In this document: one piece after another, positions 44,350-53,574 of the stretch | How the letters are laid out: every line of letters begins with the position of its first letter | How positions within the stretch are numbered: position 1 is the first letter of the stretch | Origin: Taibaiella sp. KBW10 | Lineage (GTDB): Bacteria; Bacteroidota; Bacteroidia; Chitinophagales; Chitinophagaceae | Assembly: GCF_003852495.1 (NCBI RefSeq) | Contig: NZ_QAJI01000007.1 | Location: 203,283-267,282, forward strand | Direction: 5' to 3' | Length of the DNA: 64,000 nucleotides | Notes under the pieces: generated by a model | The model's database searches: none | The model's input: only the letters and a program-made list of their open reading frames with translations | Told to the model about the DNA's origin: nothing | Program-made: the position numbers and the translations under genes

Positions 44350-45120
44350 ATGAATATTTTGATTACCGGCGCGACCTCAGGAATAGGACATGCCATTGCA
44401 CAGGAATTTGCCCGAAACGGACATAAGCTCTGGATTACCGGAAGAAGAGCGGATCGGCTCCAAGAAATAAAAGAAACATTAACTGCTCAATATGGCGCAA
44501 CCGTCTACACTTCCTGCGTTGATGTGAGAAACCGCGAAGAAACAGCCGCATTGGTCGATCAGATCCAGGCCGAGTGGCAAGCACCGGATATACTCATTAA
44601 TAATGCCGGACTGGCACTAGGCTTATCCACTATTGATAAGGGAGATATTGATGAATGGGAAACTATGATCGATACCAATATCAAAGGCCTATTATATATG
44701 ACCCGCCATATCGCACCGCTAATGGTCGCTTTAAAGAAAGGACATATTATCAATATTGGTTCTACTGCGGGTAAATCGGTTTATCCAAACGGTAATGTAT
44801 ATTGTGCAACCAAGCATGCTGTGGTAGCCCTCTCAGAGGGTATGCGCGTCGATCTGATGAACTACAATATCAAAGTAACCGCACTCAATCCGGGTATGGT
44901 AGATACGGAATTTTCTTTGGTACGCTATAGTGGTGATGAACAGAAAGCAGCACAAACCTATTTGGGTTTCGAACCCCTGCACGCAAGTGATGTTGCCAAA
45001 ACAGCATATTATTGCGCCACCCTTCCCGACCATGTTTGCATCAACGATATTACCATGACCTGCACGCGCCAGGCTAATGGTATCTTTAAAACAACGGATG
45101 AAGCTGTAAGACTTTCCTGA
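44350..45120 (+). CDS. Short-chain dehydrogenase/reductase, YdfG-like
   Basis: The 256-residue enzyme has ITGATSGIGHAIA for NAD(P) binding, TGRRADRL (arginines suggest NADP), NNAGLALG, and the catalytic YCATKHAV with upstream serine in INIGSTAGK. It resembles 3-hydroxy acid/serine dehydrogenases of the YdfG type. It starts nine bases after the PKD protein gene; a functional link is not evident. Confidence 0.9.
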   Translation: MNILITGATSGIGHAIAQEFARNGHKLWITGRRADRLQEIKETLTAQYGATVYTSCVDVRNREETAALVDQIQAEWQAPDILINNAGLALGLSTIDKGDIDEWETMIDTNIKGLLYMTRHIAPLMVALKKGHIINIGSTAGKSVYPNGNVYCATKHAVVALSEGMRVDLMNYNIKVTALNPGMVDTEFSLVRYSGDEQKAAQTYLGFEPLHASDVAKTAYYCATLPDHVCINDITMTCTRQANGIFKTTDEAVRLS

Positions 45121-45180
45121 CCCATATAAGATCTTCTTAATATTTTTTTCTATAGTAATATGAATTCGTATAAAACACCA

Positions 45181-45188
45181 TAGTTTTG
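45181..45188 (+). promoter_or_regulatory. Candidate -7 element (TAGTTTTG) close to a lipoprotein start
   Basis: It fits TAnnTTTG and ends seven bases before the ATG at 45196, which would give a leader of only a few bases. Confidence 0.4.
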
Positions 45189-45195
45189 GTTTTAT

Positions 45196-45675
45196 ATGCG
45201 AAACAAATACCTAATCGCTAAGGCGAAAATATCTGTTGTAATACTGACTTTAATCTTTTTTGCCTGCCGGCCCGAAAAGAAAAAGCAATTCTCTAACTGG
45301 AAAATAAAGGGAACAGAATACAGTTCTAATAATACAGAAGTTGCCATTGGTCATGCCATTGGTAAATTGTCCTGCTCAGGTAAAAACAGATTTAGTATTA
45401 CATTTTACTCTTTCTCCTTCATGACCGCAAATTCATTGCCCGATACCGACAGCTTTTTGCTGACCAGGGATAACCTTGAGCAGGATTCGGGGAAAGTATT
45501 GTTATACCTATATATCGACACTACTGGATATGTTCCTCCTACAAATTCCATTAAGTACCTAAAAGCAGAAAGGATTAATGGAAAAATAAGGTATACCTTA
45601 CCTGGAATGTGGTATGTAAATTATATGAACCCCAATGATAGTGTACTGGTAGAGGGCACTTTTAATGAGCCATAA
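45196..45675 (+). CDS. Small lipoprotein, paralog A of a tandem pair
   Basis: The 159-residue product has a lipoprotein signal ending at the lipobox IFFAC and then the segment RPEKKKQFSNWKIKGTEYSSNN. The remainder is beta-rich and ends NPNDSVLVEGTFNEP. The next gene encodes a protein with the same start and end, so the two arose by duplication. I know no family; the fold could be a small beta-sandwich. Location should be the periplasm or outer membrane. Confidence 0.8.
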   Translation: MRNKYLIAKAKISVVILTLIFFACRPEKKKQFSNWKIKGTEYSSNNTEVAIGHAIGKLSCSGKNRFSITFYSFSFMTANSLPDTDSFLLTRDNLEQDSGKVLLYLYIDTTGYVPPTNSIKYLKAERINGKIRYTLPGMWYVNYMNPNDSVLVEGTFNEP

Positions 45676-45755
45676 ACCAAATAAAATTGTACTAAAAATG
45701 CACTTATATATAAAATATTGTAATTTTAATTAATAATTAGTAAAACCAAAAACAA

Positions 45756-46193
45756 ATGAAAAATATCTCCATTCTTATACTGGCTTTAAGCTTTTTTGCC
45801 TGCCGGCCCGAAAAGAAGAAACAATTCTCTAACTGGAAAGTAAATGGAGTAACATATTCTTCTAATAATGTTACAGCAACTATTGGGAGAGCAATGGTAA
45901 CGCTTACAAGTCATGATACAACCAGATTCGATCTTAGGTTCTATTTAGGGTTCTTTCCAAGTTCCGGAGAATGGCCAATTATCAGTATAAATCCATCTCA
46001 AGATCCAAACTTTGCTATACTAGGCTTTTATATAGATACAATACCATATGGGATTACGCCAAGAAATATCAATAAACTTATTGCTTCGAAGAACAATAAT
46101 AAGGTTACATATACTCTTGCTCCGACTTGGTTTATTAGCTACAATAATCCTAATGATAGCGTATTAATAGAAGGCACTTTTAATGAACCATAA
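45756..46193 (+). CDS. Small lipoprotein, paralog B of a tandem pair
   Basis: The 145-residue product starts MKNISILILALSFFAC (lipobox) and continues RPEKKKQFSNWKVNGVTYSS, nearly the same as paralog A, and ends NPNDSVLIEGTFNEP. The middle has diverged: paralog A has a SFMTANSLPDTDSFLL stretch where B has FFPSSGEWPIISINPS. The conserved ends with a variable middle suggest a shared fold with changed surface. It is 25 bases before the GH16 gene, so it could be co-expressed with that secreted protein. Confidence 0.8.
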   Translation: MKNISILILALSFFACRPEKKKQFSNWKVNGVTYSSNNVTATIGRAMVTLTSHDTTRFDLRFYLGFFPSSGEWPIISINPSQDPNFAILGFYIDTIPYGITPRNINKLIASKNNNKVTYTLAPTWFISYNNPNDSVLIEGTFNEP

Positions 46194-46218
46194 ATTTAAA
46201 AACACGATAAAATAACCT

Positions 46219-47388
46219 ATGAAAAAAACAATTCTAAAACTTATCCCTCTCCTTACCCTATTCTTACTACGCAATACCCTATGGGCACAACTGCCCCCGG
46301 TTACTTTTAGCGTCGGAGCCAATGTATGTGATCACAGCTCCTGGAAGCTGGTCTTTTATGATGGATTTGACGGGAGCAGTCTCAACAACAATAACTGGTA
46401 CCGGTTTAATTCCAATAACTGGGGCACTACAGATGACTGGGGAGAAGGCAGGGTACCTTATCCCGGCAATAACACCGTCATACAGGATGCCAACGTTGTC
46501 GTAAACGGGGGAACAGCCAAATTAAAAGTAATACAGCAACCCACTACCTGGCAATGCGCCACCTGCAATATGGCCCCTTATACCCAAAACTATACCTCGG
46601 GCTATCTATCCAGCAAAATGCGCTTTAATAATGGCCGGATAGAAGCCCGGCCGAAAATGCCTATTTTCAAAGGCGCCTGGAGCACCTGCTGGACCCGGTT
46701 CGGCACCAGTATGAATGAAATAGATTTTGCCGAATCGGCCTCACCCAAAGGCATGCCCGGCTGGCCCTATATTGGTAAAAAGAAACCAAATAACGCTTAT
46801 AATTTACATGCCTGGGCACCGCTGTTTCCGAATAATCCATATAATCTTCATGATGAAAGTATAGGTAACAGTTACCCTAACCAGGACTGGAGCAGTTGGA
46901 TTACTGGTAGCCGACACAAGTATGAAAACTGGCATACCTACGTGTGCGAGTGGGATACGGCCTGCATCAAAACCTACCTGGATGGCGCATTGGTCAGCAC
47001 GATATGGAAATATTATCAAAACGTGCTTGTTCCGTATAATACCGGAGGTGGCCAGCAATATTATGCAGTCAAAGTACCCTCCAACTGTGCTCCAAATGCC
47101 GGAGTACCGTATTATGTAACAGAAGGCTACCCTTATAACAGCCAGTCGCAAAGTAAACTGATCTTCTCTACTGCGATGACCATACCGGAAAAAACGCTTT
47201 CTGCGAATGGCGAGCTGGGGCAAATGGAAATTGATTACGTAAAAGTATATCAGCGCCACCCCGGGGAAGAAGGGCATACCGAAATATGCAGCGATCCTAT
47301 TCCTGCTATAAACGGCCCTAATACGATGTGTGGCACCACTACCTATACGACAACTCCCCTCAACAAGCGGGGGAACCTGGAGTACTGA
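46219..47388 (+). CDS. Glycoside hydrolase family 16 protein, catalytic part (frameshifted gene)
   Basis: The 389-residue reading frame has a signal peptide (to about 24, LWAQ) and a GH16/concanavalin-like domain: WKLVFYDGFDGSSLNNNNW, SGYLSSKMRFNNGRIEARPKMP, and the catalytic ExDxxE as EIDFAE with E167, D169 and E172, then HTYVCEWDTACIKTYLDG and MEIDYVKVYQR. GH16 enzymes cut beta-1,3/1,4 glucans or galactans. The frame ends at 47388 after an abnormal tail (LNKRGNLEY). The next frame continues the protein, so a one-base insertion, most simply in CCCC at 47356-47359, breaks the gene or is a sequencing error. Confidence 0.85.
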   Translation: MKKTILKLIPLLTLFLLRNTLWAQLPPVTFSVGANVCDHSSWKLVFYDGFDGSSLNNNNWYRFNSNNWGTTDDWGEGRVPYPGNNTVIQDANVVVNGGTAKLKVIQQPTTWQCATCNMAPYTQNYTSGYLSSKMRFNNGRIEARPKMPIFKGAWSTCWTRFGTSMNEIDFAESASPKGMPGWPYIGKKKPNNAYNLHAWAPLFPNNPYNLHDESIGNSYPNQDWSSWITGSRHKYENWHTYVCEWDTACIKTYLDGALVSTIWKYYQNVLVPYNTGGGQQYYAVKVPSNCAPNAGVPYYVTEGYPYNSQSQSKLIFSTAMTIPEKTLSANGELGQMEIDYVKVYQRHPGEEGHTEICSDPIPAINGPNTMCGTTTYTTTPLNKRGNLEY

Positions 47389-48343
47389 TAATGGTGCCCT
47401 GAATTTTGTCGGCAGCACATCAGGCAGTAGTGTATCAGTACAGGCCAACCCGAATACTCCTCATATGTCAACAGTTCTATCCTATAGCTATGCTCCTGCC
47501 GGTTGTCCTCCTGTTACCGTTTCTAAAGCTATAAATACAGGAACAATTGGCGCTAATGTATTTGCATCAAGAAATTTGGGGTGGTTGAAAGAAGATTTTA
47601 GTTTATGGCCCACTCCTGTTGTAGCTGGAGCAACCTATAGCTGGAAAGTATGGTATGGCTTCTCTAGTTCCAATCTTAATTACTATACAGAAACTGCGCC
47701 ATATATAACTACCCCAAAAATGTGGCACTTTGGTATTTTACCTTATTATCTGAAATGGGAACTTACGATTAGCACCTCTTGCGGTTCCAAAACGCTGACA
47801 GGTACTAAAAACAATATGTCTTATATGGCACCGCTAATCGCAAAGCCAGAAACATTTATGGAAACAGACTCTTCTACCTATTATTTTGAAACCAGATTTA
47901 CGGAAGCAGACAGCGCTGAATATGAGAAAACAGTCAGGAATATGATTGCACATAAATTTGTAGAAGACCCGGAGGATATGACAGCAATAAATGAGATGAT
48001 TGGCAAAGTAAGAATGGAAGCTTTGGAGCCTTATTTGTTTTTTGAAGACCAAGAAATTACTGATCCCGGTATTATTAGTTCTTCACTATCTAAATCGGAT
48101 GATTGTTTAAACATATCTAAAGCATTTCCCAACCCCGCAACCCAAAATATCAGGATAGGCCTTTCTGACAAATTTGACAAAAACAAACAAATTAAATATA
48201 AGATATATAATACTTTAGGGCAACTTACGCATACAGGTTCCGTAAAATCCGATATTGATATCCGTAGTCTTGCAACAGGCAATTACGTCCTTGAAATAAA
48301 TCAAAATAGACAAACAGAGCGTCTTAAATTCGTTAAGGAATAG
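47330..48343 (+). pseudogene. C-terminal part of the frameshifted GH16 protein (Ig-like region and T9SS domain)
   Basis: Reading in this frame gives TSGGTWSTDNGALNFVG, an Ig-like segment that follows naturally from PNTMCGTTTYTTTP of the preceding frame, then about 200 residues of unassigned sequence and a T9SS C-terminal domain (SKAFPNPATQNIR to ERLKFVKE). It has no signal peptide or start of its own; the ATG at 47330 lies inside the upstream frame. I therefore read it as the downstream half of one gene, 46219-48343. If the frameshift is real, the enzyme lacks its secretion anchor. Confidence 0.75.
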
Positions 48344-48384
48344 CTCTCCGTAGTTTAATCGTTCAGATAACAGGACGACACAAA

Positions 48385-48416
48385 CTAAGGGCTGCGATGA
48401 TTATCGCAGCCCTTAG
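48385..48416. terminator. Bidirectional terminator hairpin between convergent genes
   Basis: A perfect 14-bp stem (48385-48398 with 48403-48416) encloses a GATT loop between the GH16 gene and the ABC/M1 peptidase gene. Confidence 0.75.
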
Positions 48417-48451
48417 TAATTATAGAAATATGCTGTTAATACTTTTTATGC

Positions 48452-51400
48452 TTAATCACCGCCCGAACCGATACTTAAGCGTACTTCTTTTTCGGAAAGG
48501 TTAGGCACTTTGGGTACCACGCCAAAATCACAGATATTATTATCCGGGGTACGATCAATCAATTTATTATAAGGATCTATACCGGCAAAAATTGGTTTTT
48601 CGTTTACGATAAACTCAAAGGTTTTCTCGGGTGCATCCATCTTCACTTTATAAAACACCAGTGGATTAAATTGTTCTTTGGCCTTTGGTTTTACCGCCCC
48701 AAACACGCCGATATCGATATAATCATTTACAGCTACTTTTTTGTTATTCCCCATACTATCTGAACGGAATTTAGTACAACCAACGGTAAGGCTTACTTTG
48801 TATTTTCCATTAGCCAGTTTTTCTGTTTTCAGCGATTTTACATAGTTTTCATAAATTGTAATATGCTCAAACATATCGGAGATAATATACTTCAGGCTGT
48901 CTGGAGTGGCTGCTCTCAGATAATTAACAAACTCAAGGGCATCCGTGTAAGGCGCTTCCTGAAAGGCTACTTTAGCAATATATTTTCTCAATGCAGCATT
49001 CAGTGAATCTTCACCAATATAATCTTTCAGAGCATACATAATCACACTTCCTTTTTCATAGTGGATATACTGCTGGTTTTCCACCAGCATCAACGGCTTT
49101 TCCCCCTTGCCATCTACCGTTCTGCTTCTCAGGTATCGATCCATTTCATGCTTCAGGAATTTCTTCATATTGTCTTTGCCATAGCGATGTTCCATCACCA
49201 TGAGGGCACTATACTGCGCCATCGTCTCCGACATTAAAGTGCTTCCCTGAACATTGGCTCCGATCACCTGGTGCGCCCACCACTGATGTGCCACCTCATG
49301 CGCCGTAACGTAATAAGGTAAATCTATTTTGCTCCAATCGCCGGTATCTACCTGATTGGTAAATCCGATATTCTCGGAAAAAGGAATCGTATTGGCAAAA
49401 GACTGTGCAAAAGAGGCAAACCTCGGGAACTCAATAATCCGGATTTGCTTATGCTGATAAGGAGAAAAGTTTTTGGTATAATAATCCAGCGAATTTTTAA
49501 TTGCCAGGATCATATTATCTACATTAAAAGCATGCGCCTTATCATAATAGATCTCAATGTTTACCTCTTTCCAGCGATCCTTCCTGATCTCATACCGGGC
49601 AGATTGATAGGCATAGAAATTCAACATCGGGCTATCCATTTTATATTTAAAATAGTTTCTCCCGTTTTCGGTCCATTTTTTCACCAAATAACCCGGTGCA
49701 ATCGCCGTTTGGTCTGCACTGGTACTGATTTGTGTTTCAAAACGAATCCAATCCGCATCATTTGAAATATAGGTATTCTGATGTGCTGCGCTATCATTGA
49801 TCCGCGCCATGCGTAATTTAGAGGGAAGATTATGTTTTTTCCGTTCCTTATTAGAAGATAACTCAGCAGCATCACTATAGCCCAGGCTCGGCATGATCTG
49901 GTTATTGAAGAAGCTACCATTTGAGACGACAAGTGTACTCAGTTCATCGTTATCAAATCCTTTAGGTGCGTAGTCAAATTCAAAACTGATCTTCACAGAA
50001 TCGCCCGGCAATAGCGGTTGTTGTAGTTTAAACAACCTTATCCCAAAAATTTTATCATCTGTAATTAAAGTAGCCGGTTTATCTAAAGCCACTTCTTTGT
50101 AAGTAAAGTGCGAGGTTTCATCAAAAATATTAATGTAAACCGTATCCAGTGCCTGCGCATGTTTATTCTTTGCCCAATAGAATCCTTTTACATGCAGGCT
50201 TCCTTTATCGGGATAAATATCCACATCTACATTCGCTTCCACAATCCTGGGCTGCAACAGGTGTTCATATTTTTTATACAATTTTTCATAATTCACATAC
50301 TCCTGGGTTCTCTCTTTTACACTTTTATAGGTATTCAATATATTGGTGTTATAGAAAATATAGGATCCAAAGCCCACAAAAGACAGTGCACAGAACAGCA
50401 TAGCCCATTTAGATCCTTTCCTGACTTCTTTTTTAGAAAACCGGAATCTCGATTTTATTTTGCTCTCCTTACCTCTGGCATAAAAATATAAAGCAATAAA
50501 AATGATGACCAGCACAAAACTCAACCAGTACGCTTTATACACGAACCAAGGGCCTAAAGGACCATACCCGTTTAAAGCAGAATAAGGCAACCTGGGACCG
50601 TCAGAGTCGAAATTGTAAAGCTTATTGGTCCACTCCAACTGGATAAACAAAATGCTTAACAGCATCAAGGGAATCAGCGAGAAAAAGAAGCCGAGGTATT
50701 TATTAGGAGAGAATACCTGTATCGCCAGACAAATACCAATGGTAATGGAGAAGGAAACCAGTCCAAAACAAATAATACTCACAAAATATTGCATCAGGTC
50801 AATCTGAAAGAAAGACTGAGACATTTGTATCGAGATACCGGTAAGGATTGCTACCAATTGCATCAGTAACACTACGCCCATCAGTCCGACATACTTCGAA
50901 AAGAACAAGACCACATTGCTCACCGGAGTTGCATGTACCAACTCATCGGTCTTGGTTTCTTTTTCGCGGAAGATGATTGTACCAGAAAAGAATACAACAA
51001 AGATTACCGTCAATAAACTATAAGCACCTACATAGTCAATTACATTTTGCGTGAGGGGCAGCATAGGGCTTTCCGCAGCACTAAAATGATTGATCAGCCA
51101 GATCAGCCCTATCGTCAGGATACAAATAATGATAAAGAAAGTGCTTTGGGCAATTTTTCTAAATTCAAATTTTGATAAGTACCATAACTGAGACCAGGCC
51201 GAAGCACCTGAGTATTTTTTGGTCACCTTTGGAATATCCGCAAGGGTTTGAAACTTATTAGTCACTACCGGTGCTTCTTCATTTTTACGTTTAAATAAGC
51301 GAAAAGGAGTTAAGAACTGCGCAAAGCTAAAGCGATAATAACTCACAGCAGTCACAACAATAGCAATAGCCAACCACAACAGGCGATTATTGAGCAATAC

Positions 51401-52129
51401 GCCCTTCAAAGGGATCATATTGCTATTTTGTTCTGCAGGCGTCCAGTATTCGGTCAGTACATTAAAAGCGATACTACCAAAAGGTTCAATGATTGCGGAC
51501 AAGGTTTTTTTATCCAGATCGGCACTCATCACCTCTGCAATACTTCTTAAGACAAGCATGATGATACAAAACAGGTAAGCCGTTAAGGTCTTGCGGGTAA
51601 AAGTAGTCAGCGAGAAGAAAATAATACCCAATAAAAACACATTAGGCACCGTAAAAATCAGGAAAGGCTGTAAAAAACTCATGAGCTCAAAAGGCCCCAC
51701 CATAGAATGGCCGATACCCGGTAAAAGCCCCAGGAAATAGCCGACAATATAACCCGACATTACAAACAGACCCAACACAAAAGCCGCCAGGAACCTTCCG
51801 AAGAAGTAGCTGGATTTGGAGATGGGTTTGGTAAAGAAAAGTGCATGGGTATTATATTCATAGTCCTTCTGTATGGCGGTAGCCATAATAGAAACGAGGA
51901 CAATACTGTTCAATAACCCGAACACATTGGAACTTAGTCCCACCAACAGGTTCGAGACACTATAGGCAGAGTTAAAGATGATATTGCGATCGCCTTCAAA
52001 AGTATTAAACACGCCTGTTTGCTGAAATCCGATTGCGAGGCTTAATAAAAGGAATAAAGTAAAGAATACATAAATCATGGGTCGTTTAAAACCCAGTTTC
52101 AATTCAAAACGAAAAATGGCTCCAAACAT
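48452..52129 (-). CDS. ABC transporter permease fused to an M1 family aminopeptidase
   Basis: The 1225-residue protein has two ABC-2 type permease blocks of about six helices each (about 15-275 and 325-600) and then a large M1 metallopeptidase domain (about 625-1200). The peptidase keeps FSENIGF where GAMEN-type motifs stand, the zinc motif HEVAH (944-948) and the downstream TLMSETMAQYSA glutamate. The peptidase part lies on the periplasmic side by position after the last helix. It forms a unit with the ATPase gene four bases upstream. Fusions of this kind are known in Bacteroidota; the substrate is unknown, perhaps a peptide or a lipoprotein. Confidence 0.92.
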   Translation of the reverse strand: MFGAIFRFELKLGFKRPMIYVFFTLFLLLSLAIGFQQTGVFNTFEGDRNIIFNSAYSVSNLLVGLSSNVFGLLNSIVLVSIMATAIQKDYEYNTHALFFTKPISKSSYFFGRFLAAFVLGLFVMSGYIVGYFLGLLPGIGHSMVGPFELMSFLQPFLIFTVPNVFLLGIIFFSLTTFTRKTLTAYLFCIIMLVLRSIAEVMSADLDKKTLSAIIEPFGSIAFNVLTEYWTPAEQNSNMIPLKGVLLNNRLLWLAIAIVVTAVSYYRFSFAQFLTPFRLFKRKNEEAPVVTNKFQTLADIPKVTKKYSGASAWSQLWYLSKFEFRKIAQSTFFIIICILTIGLIWLINHFSAAESPMLPLTQNVIDYVGAYSLLTVIFVVFFSGTIIFREKETKTDELVHATPVSNVVLFFSKYVGLMGVVLLMQLVAILTGISIQMSQSFFQIDLMQYFVSIICFGLVSFSITIGICLAIQVFSPNKYLGFFFSLIPLMLLSILFIQLEWTNKLYNFDSDGPRLPYSALNGYGPLGPWFVYKAYWLSFVLVIIFIALYFYARGKESKIKSRFRFSKKEVRKGSKWAMLFCALSFVGFGSYIFYNTNILNTYKSVKERTQEYVNYEKLYKKYEHLLQPRIVEANVDVDIYPDKGSLHVKGFYWAKNKHAQALDTVYINIFDETSHFTYKEVALDKPATLITDDKIFGIRLFKLQQPLLPGDSVKISFEFDYAPKGFDNDELSTLVVSNGSFFNNQIMPSLGYSDAAELSSNKERKKHNLPSKLRMARINDSAAHQNTYISNDADWIRFETQISTSADQTAIAPGYLVKKWTENGRNYFKYKMDSPMLNFYAYQSARYEIRKDRWKEVNIEIYYDKAHAFNVDNMILAIKNSLDYYTKNFSPYQHKQIRIIEFPRFASFAQSFANTIPFSENIGFTNQVDTGDWSKIDLPYYVTAHEVAHQWWAHQVIGANVQGSTLMSETMAQYSALMVMEHRYGKDNMKKFLKHEMDRYLRSRTVDGKGEKPLMLVENQQYIHYEKGSVIMYALKDYIGEDSLNAALRKYIAKVAFQEAPYTDALEFVNYLRAATPDSLKYIISDMFEHITIYENYVKSLKTEKLANGKYKVSLTVGCTKFRSDSMGNNKKVAVNDYIDIGVFGAVKPKAKEQFNPLVFYKVKMDAPEKTFEFIVNEKPIFAGIDPYNKLIDRTPDNNICDFGVVPKVPNLSEKEVRLSIGSGGD

Positions 52130-52133
52130 GGTC

Positions 52134-53012
52134 TTAATTTATAGCGTTGTTAACAATAGCAGAGAAATATACATCTTCTAAACCTACGGGAGCGAGCTCA
52201 AAGCCATTACCCGGGTCTGTTTCGCTGTATATACGCAACATTAAGGAACCATGTACCATAGAGGAGGAGATGGCATTGTATTTTTCTTTATAGCTCGAAA
52301 AAGTATTGCTTTCGATCGGTTTAATCCATATTTTACCTTCTACTTTTTGCACCGCATCACTAGGGTTACCTTCATATAAGATTGTACCCTGATTCATGAT
52401 CACCATCTTACGGCACAGGTTTTTCACATCATCTACAATATGGGTAGATAAAATCACAATCGTCTGTTCCGCAATTTCACTCAGTAAATTCTGAAAACGA
52501 TTGCGCTCCATAGGATCAAGGCCGGCAGTAGGTTCATCCACAATCACCAGGCTGGGATTACCGATCAGGGCTTGTGCGATGCCGAAACGCTGGCGCATAC
52601 CCCCCGAATATTCACTTACATTTCTCTTCCGAGCTTCGTATAAATTCGTTTGTTGTAATAAAGCCGATACCAGTTCTTTGCGTTCGCCCTTATTGGAAAT
52701 ACCTTTTAATACGGCAAAATGATTTAATAAATCCCAGGCAGAAACTTTCGGGTAAAAACCGAAGTCCTGAGGTAAGTATCCCAATTGCTCGCGCAAAGCC
52801 GTTTTATTATGGATCACATCAATATCGCCCAGCTTGATGCTGCCCGTATCAGGATCCTGTAAAGCCGCGATGGTACGCATCAGAGTCGATTTTCCGGCAC
52901 CATTCGGACCCAGCAATCCAAACAATCCTTTCTCTATCGTCAGGTTTACATTATTCAATGCTTTTACGCCGTTAGGATATACCTTATTCAGGTTTTCGAT
53001 TATTAAATTCAT
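52134..53012 (-). CDS. ABC transporter ATP-binding protein for the permease/M1 peptidase fusion
   Basis: The 292-residue ATPase has Walker A GPNGAGKST, signature EYSGGMRQRFGIAQA and Walker B LVIVDEPTAGLDP, with a C-terminal extension of about 70 residues. The next gene starts four bases after its stop, so the two make one transporter. A minus-strand promoter is likely (see 53050-53080). Confidence 0.93.
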   Translation of the reverse strand: MNLIIENLNKVYPNGVKALNNVNLTIEKGLFGLLGPNGAGKSTLMRTIAALQDPDTGSIKLGDIDVIHNKTALREQLGYLPQDFGFYPKVSAWDLLNHFAVLKGISNKGERKELVSALLQQTNLYEARKRNVSEYSGGMRQRFGIAQALIGNPSLVIVDEPTAGLDPMERNRFQNLLSEIAEQTIVILSTHIVDDVKNLCRKMVIMNQGTILYEGNPSDAVQKVEGKIWIKPIESNTFSSYKEKYNAISSSMVHGSLMLRIYSETDPGNGFELAPVGLEDVYFSAIVNNAIN

Positions 53013-53049
53013 ATGATAGTATTTTTAAGCAATTCATTTTTATACCAAA

Positions 53050-53080
53050 CAAAAATACACTTTAGGCAGCGTACATACAA
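53050..53080 (-). promoter_or_regulatory. Bacteroidota-type promoter for the ABC/M1 operon
   Basis: On the minus strand TTG (complement of 53078-53080) and TATTTTTG (complement of 53050-53057) are 20 bases apart, fitting -33 and -7. A TCCCCCA/TGGGGGA hairpin (53081-53097) lies directly upstream. Confidence 0.55.
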
Positions 53081-53167
53081 TCCCCCACATTGGGGGAATT
53101 TTATATGTTTAGGAAGTCCTATAATTTCGAACCGATTATTTTAATACCATTTTAGAACGAAGCGTAG

Positions 53168-53175
53168 TATTTTTG
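53168..53175 (+). promoter_or_regulatory. Candidate -7 element (TATTTTTG) for crcB
   Basis: It fits TAnnTTTG and lies 20 bases before the ATG at 53196. No fluoride riboswitch-like fold was recognised between it and the gene. Confidence 0.45.
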
Positions 53176-53195
53176 TCTAATCAATACATGCTGTT

Positions 53196-53567
53196 ATGAA
53201 AAATATTCTTCTTGTAGGACTGGGCGGCGCACTGGGTAGCATTTTACGATACCTCGTTTCCCTGTGGACCACAAAAGAAGCGACACAACACTTTCCCTGG
53301 GCTACCTTTATCATCAACGTGTCCGGCTGTCTGGCGATCGGGCTCCTTATGGGATTGCTGGATAAACAAATACTCTCTAATGCGACCAGGCTTTTACTCA
53401 TTACCGGCTTCTGTGGCGGGTTTACCACTTTTTCTACCTTTTCTGCAGAGAATATAAAACTGATACAAAGCGGCCATCTTTTTACCGCCCTACTCTACAT
53501 TATCCTGAGTATTATTTTGGGGCTTGCAGCGGTATGGGGCGGGCTGTTTTTAACGAAGGCAATATAA
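53196..53567 (+). CDS. crcB: Fluoride efflux protein CrcB (Fluc)
   Basis: The 123-residue membrane protein has four helices and the family motifs GGALGSILRYLVS, FIINVSGC and GFCGGFTTFSTFSAE, which line the fluoride pores of the dual-topology dimer. Only one copy is present here, as expected for homodimers. The methyltransferase gene starts seven bases downstream. Confidence 0.95.
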   Translation: MKNILLVGLGGALGSILRYLVSLWTTKEATQHFPWATFIINVSGCLAIGLLMGLLDKQILSNATRLLLITGFCGGFTTFSTFSAENIKLIQSGHLFTALLYIILSIILGLAAVWGGLFLTKAI

Positions 53568-53574
53568 AAACGAC

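Noticed and set aside
46804..47448. 214-residue minus-strand frame
   Set aside because: Antisense to the GH16 coding sequence, no recognised domain or start signals.
53098..53195. Fluoride riboswitch ahead of crcB
   Set aside because: No recognisable conserved fluoride aptamer elements were seen in the short leader. A covariance-model search would settle it.
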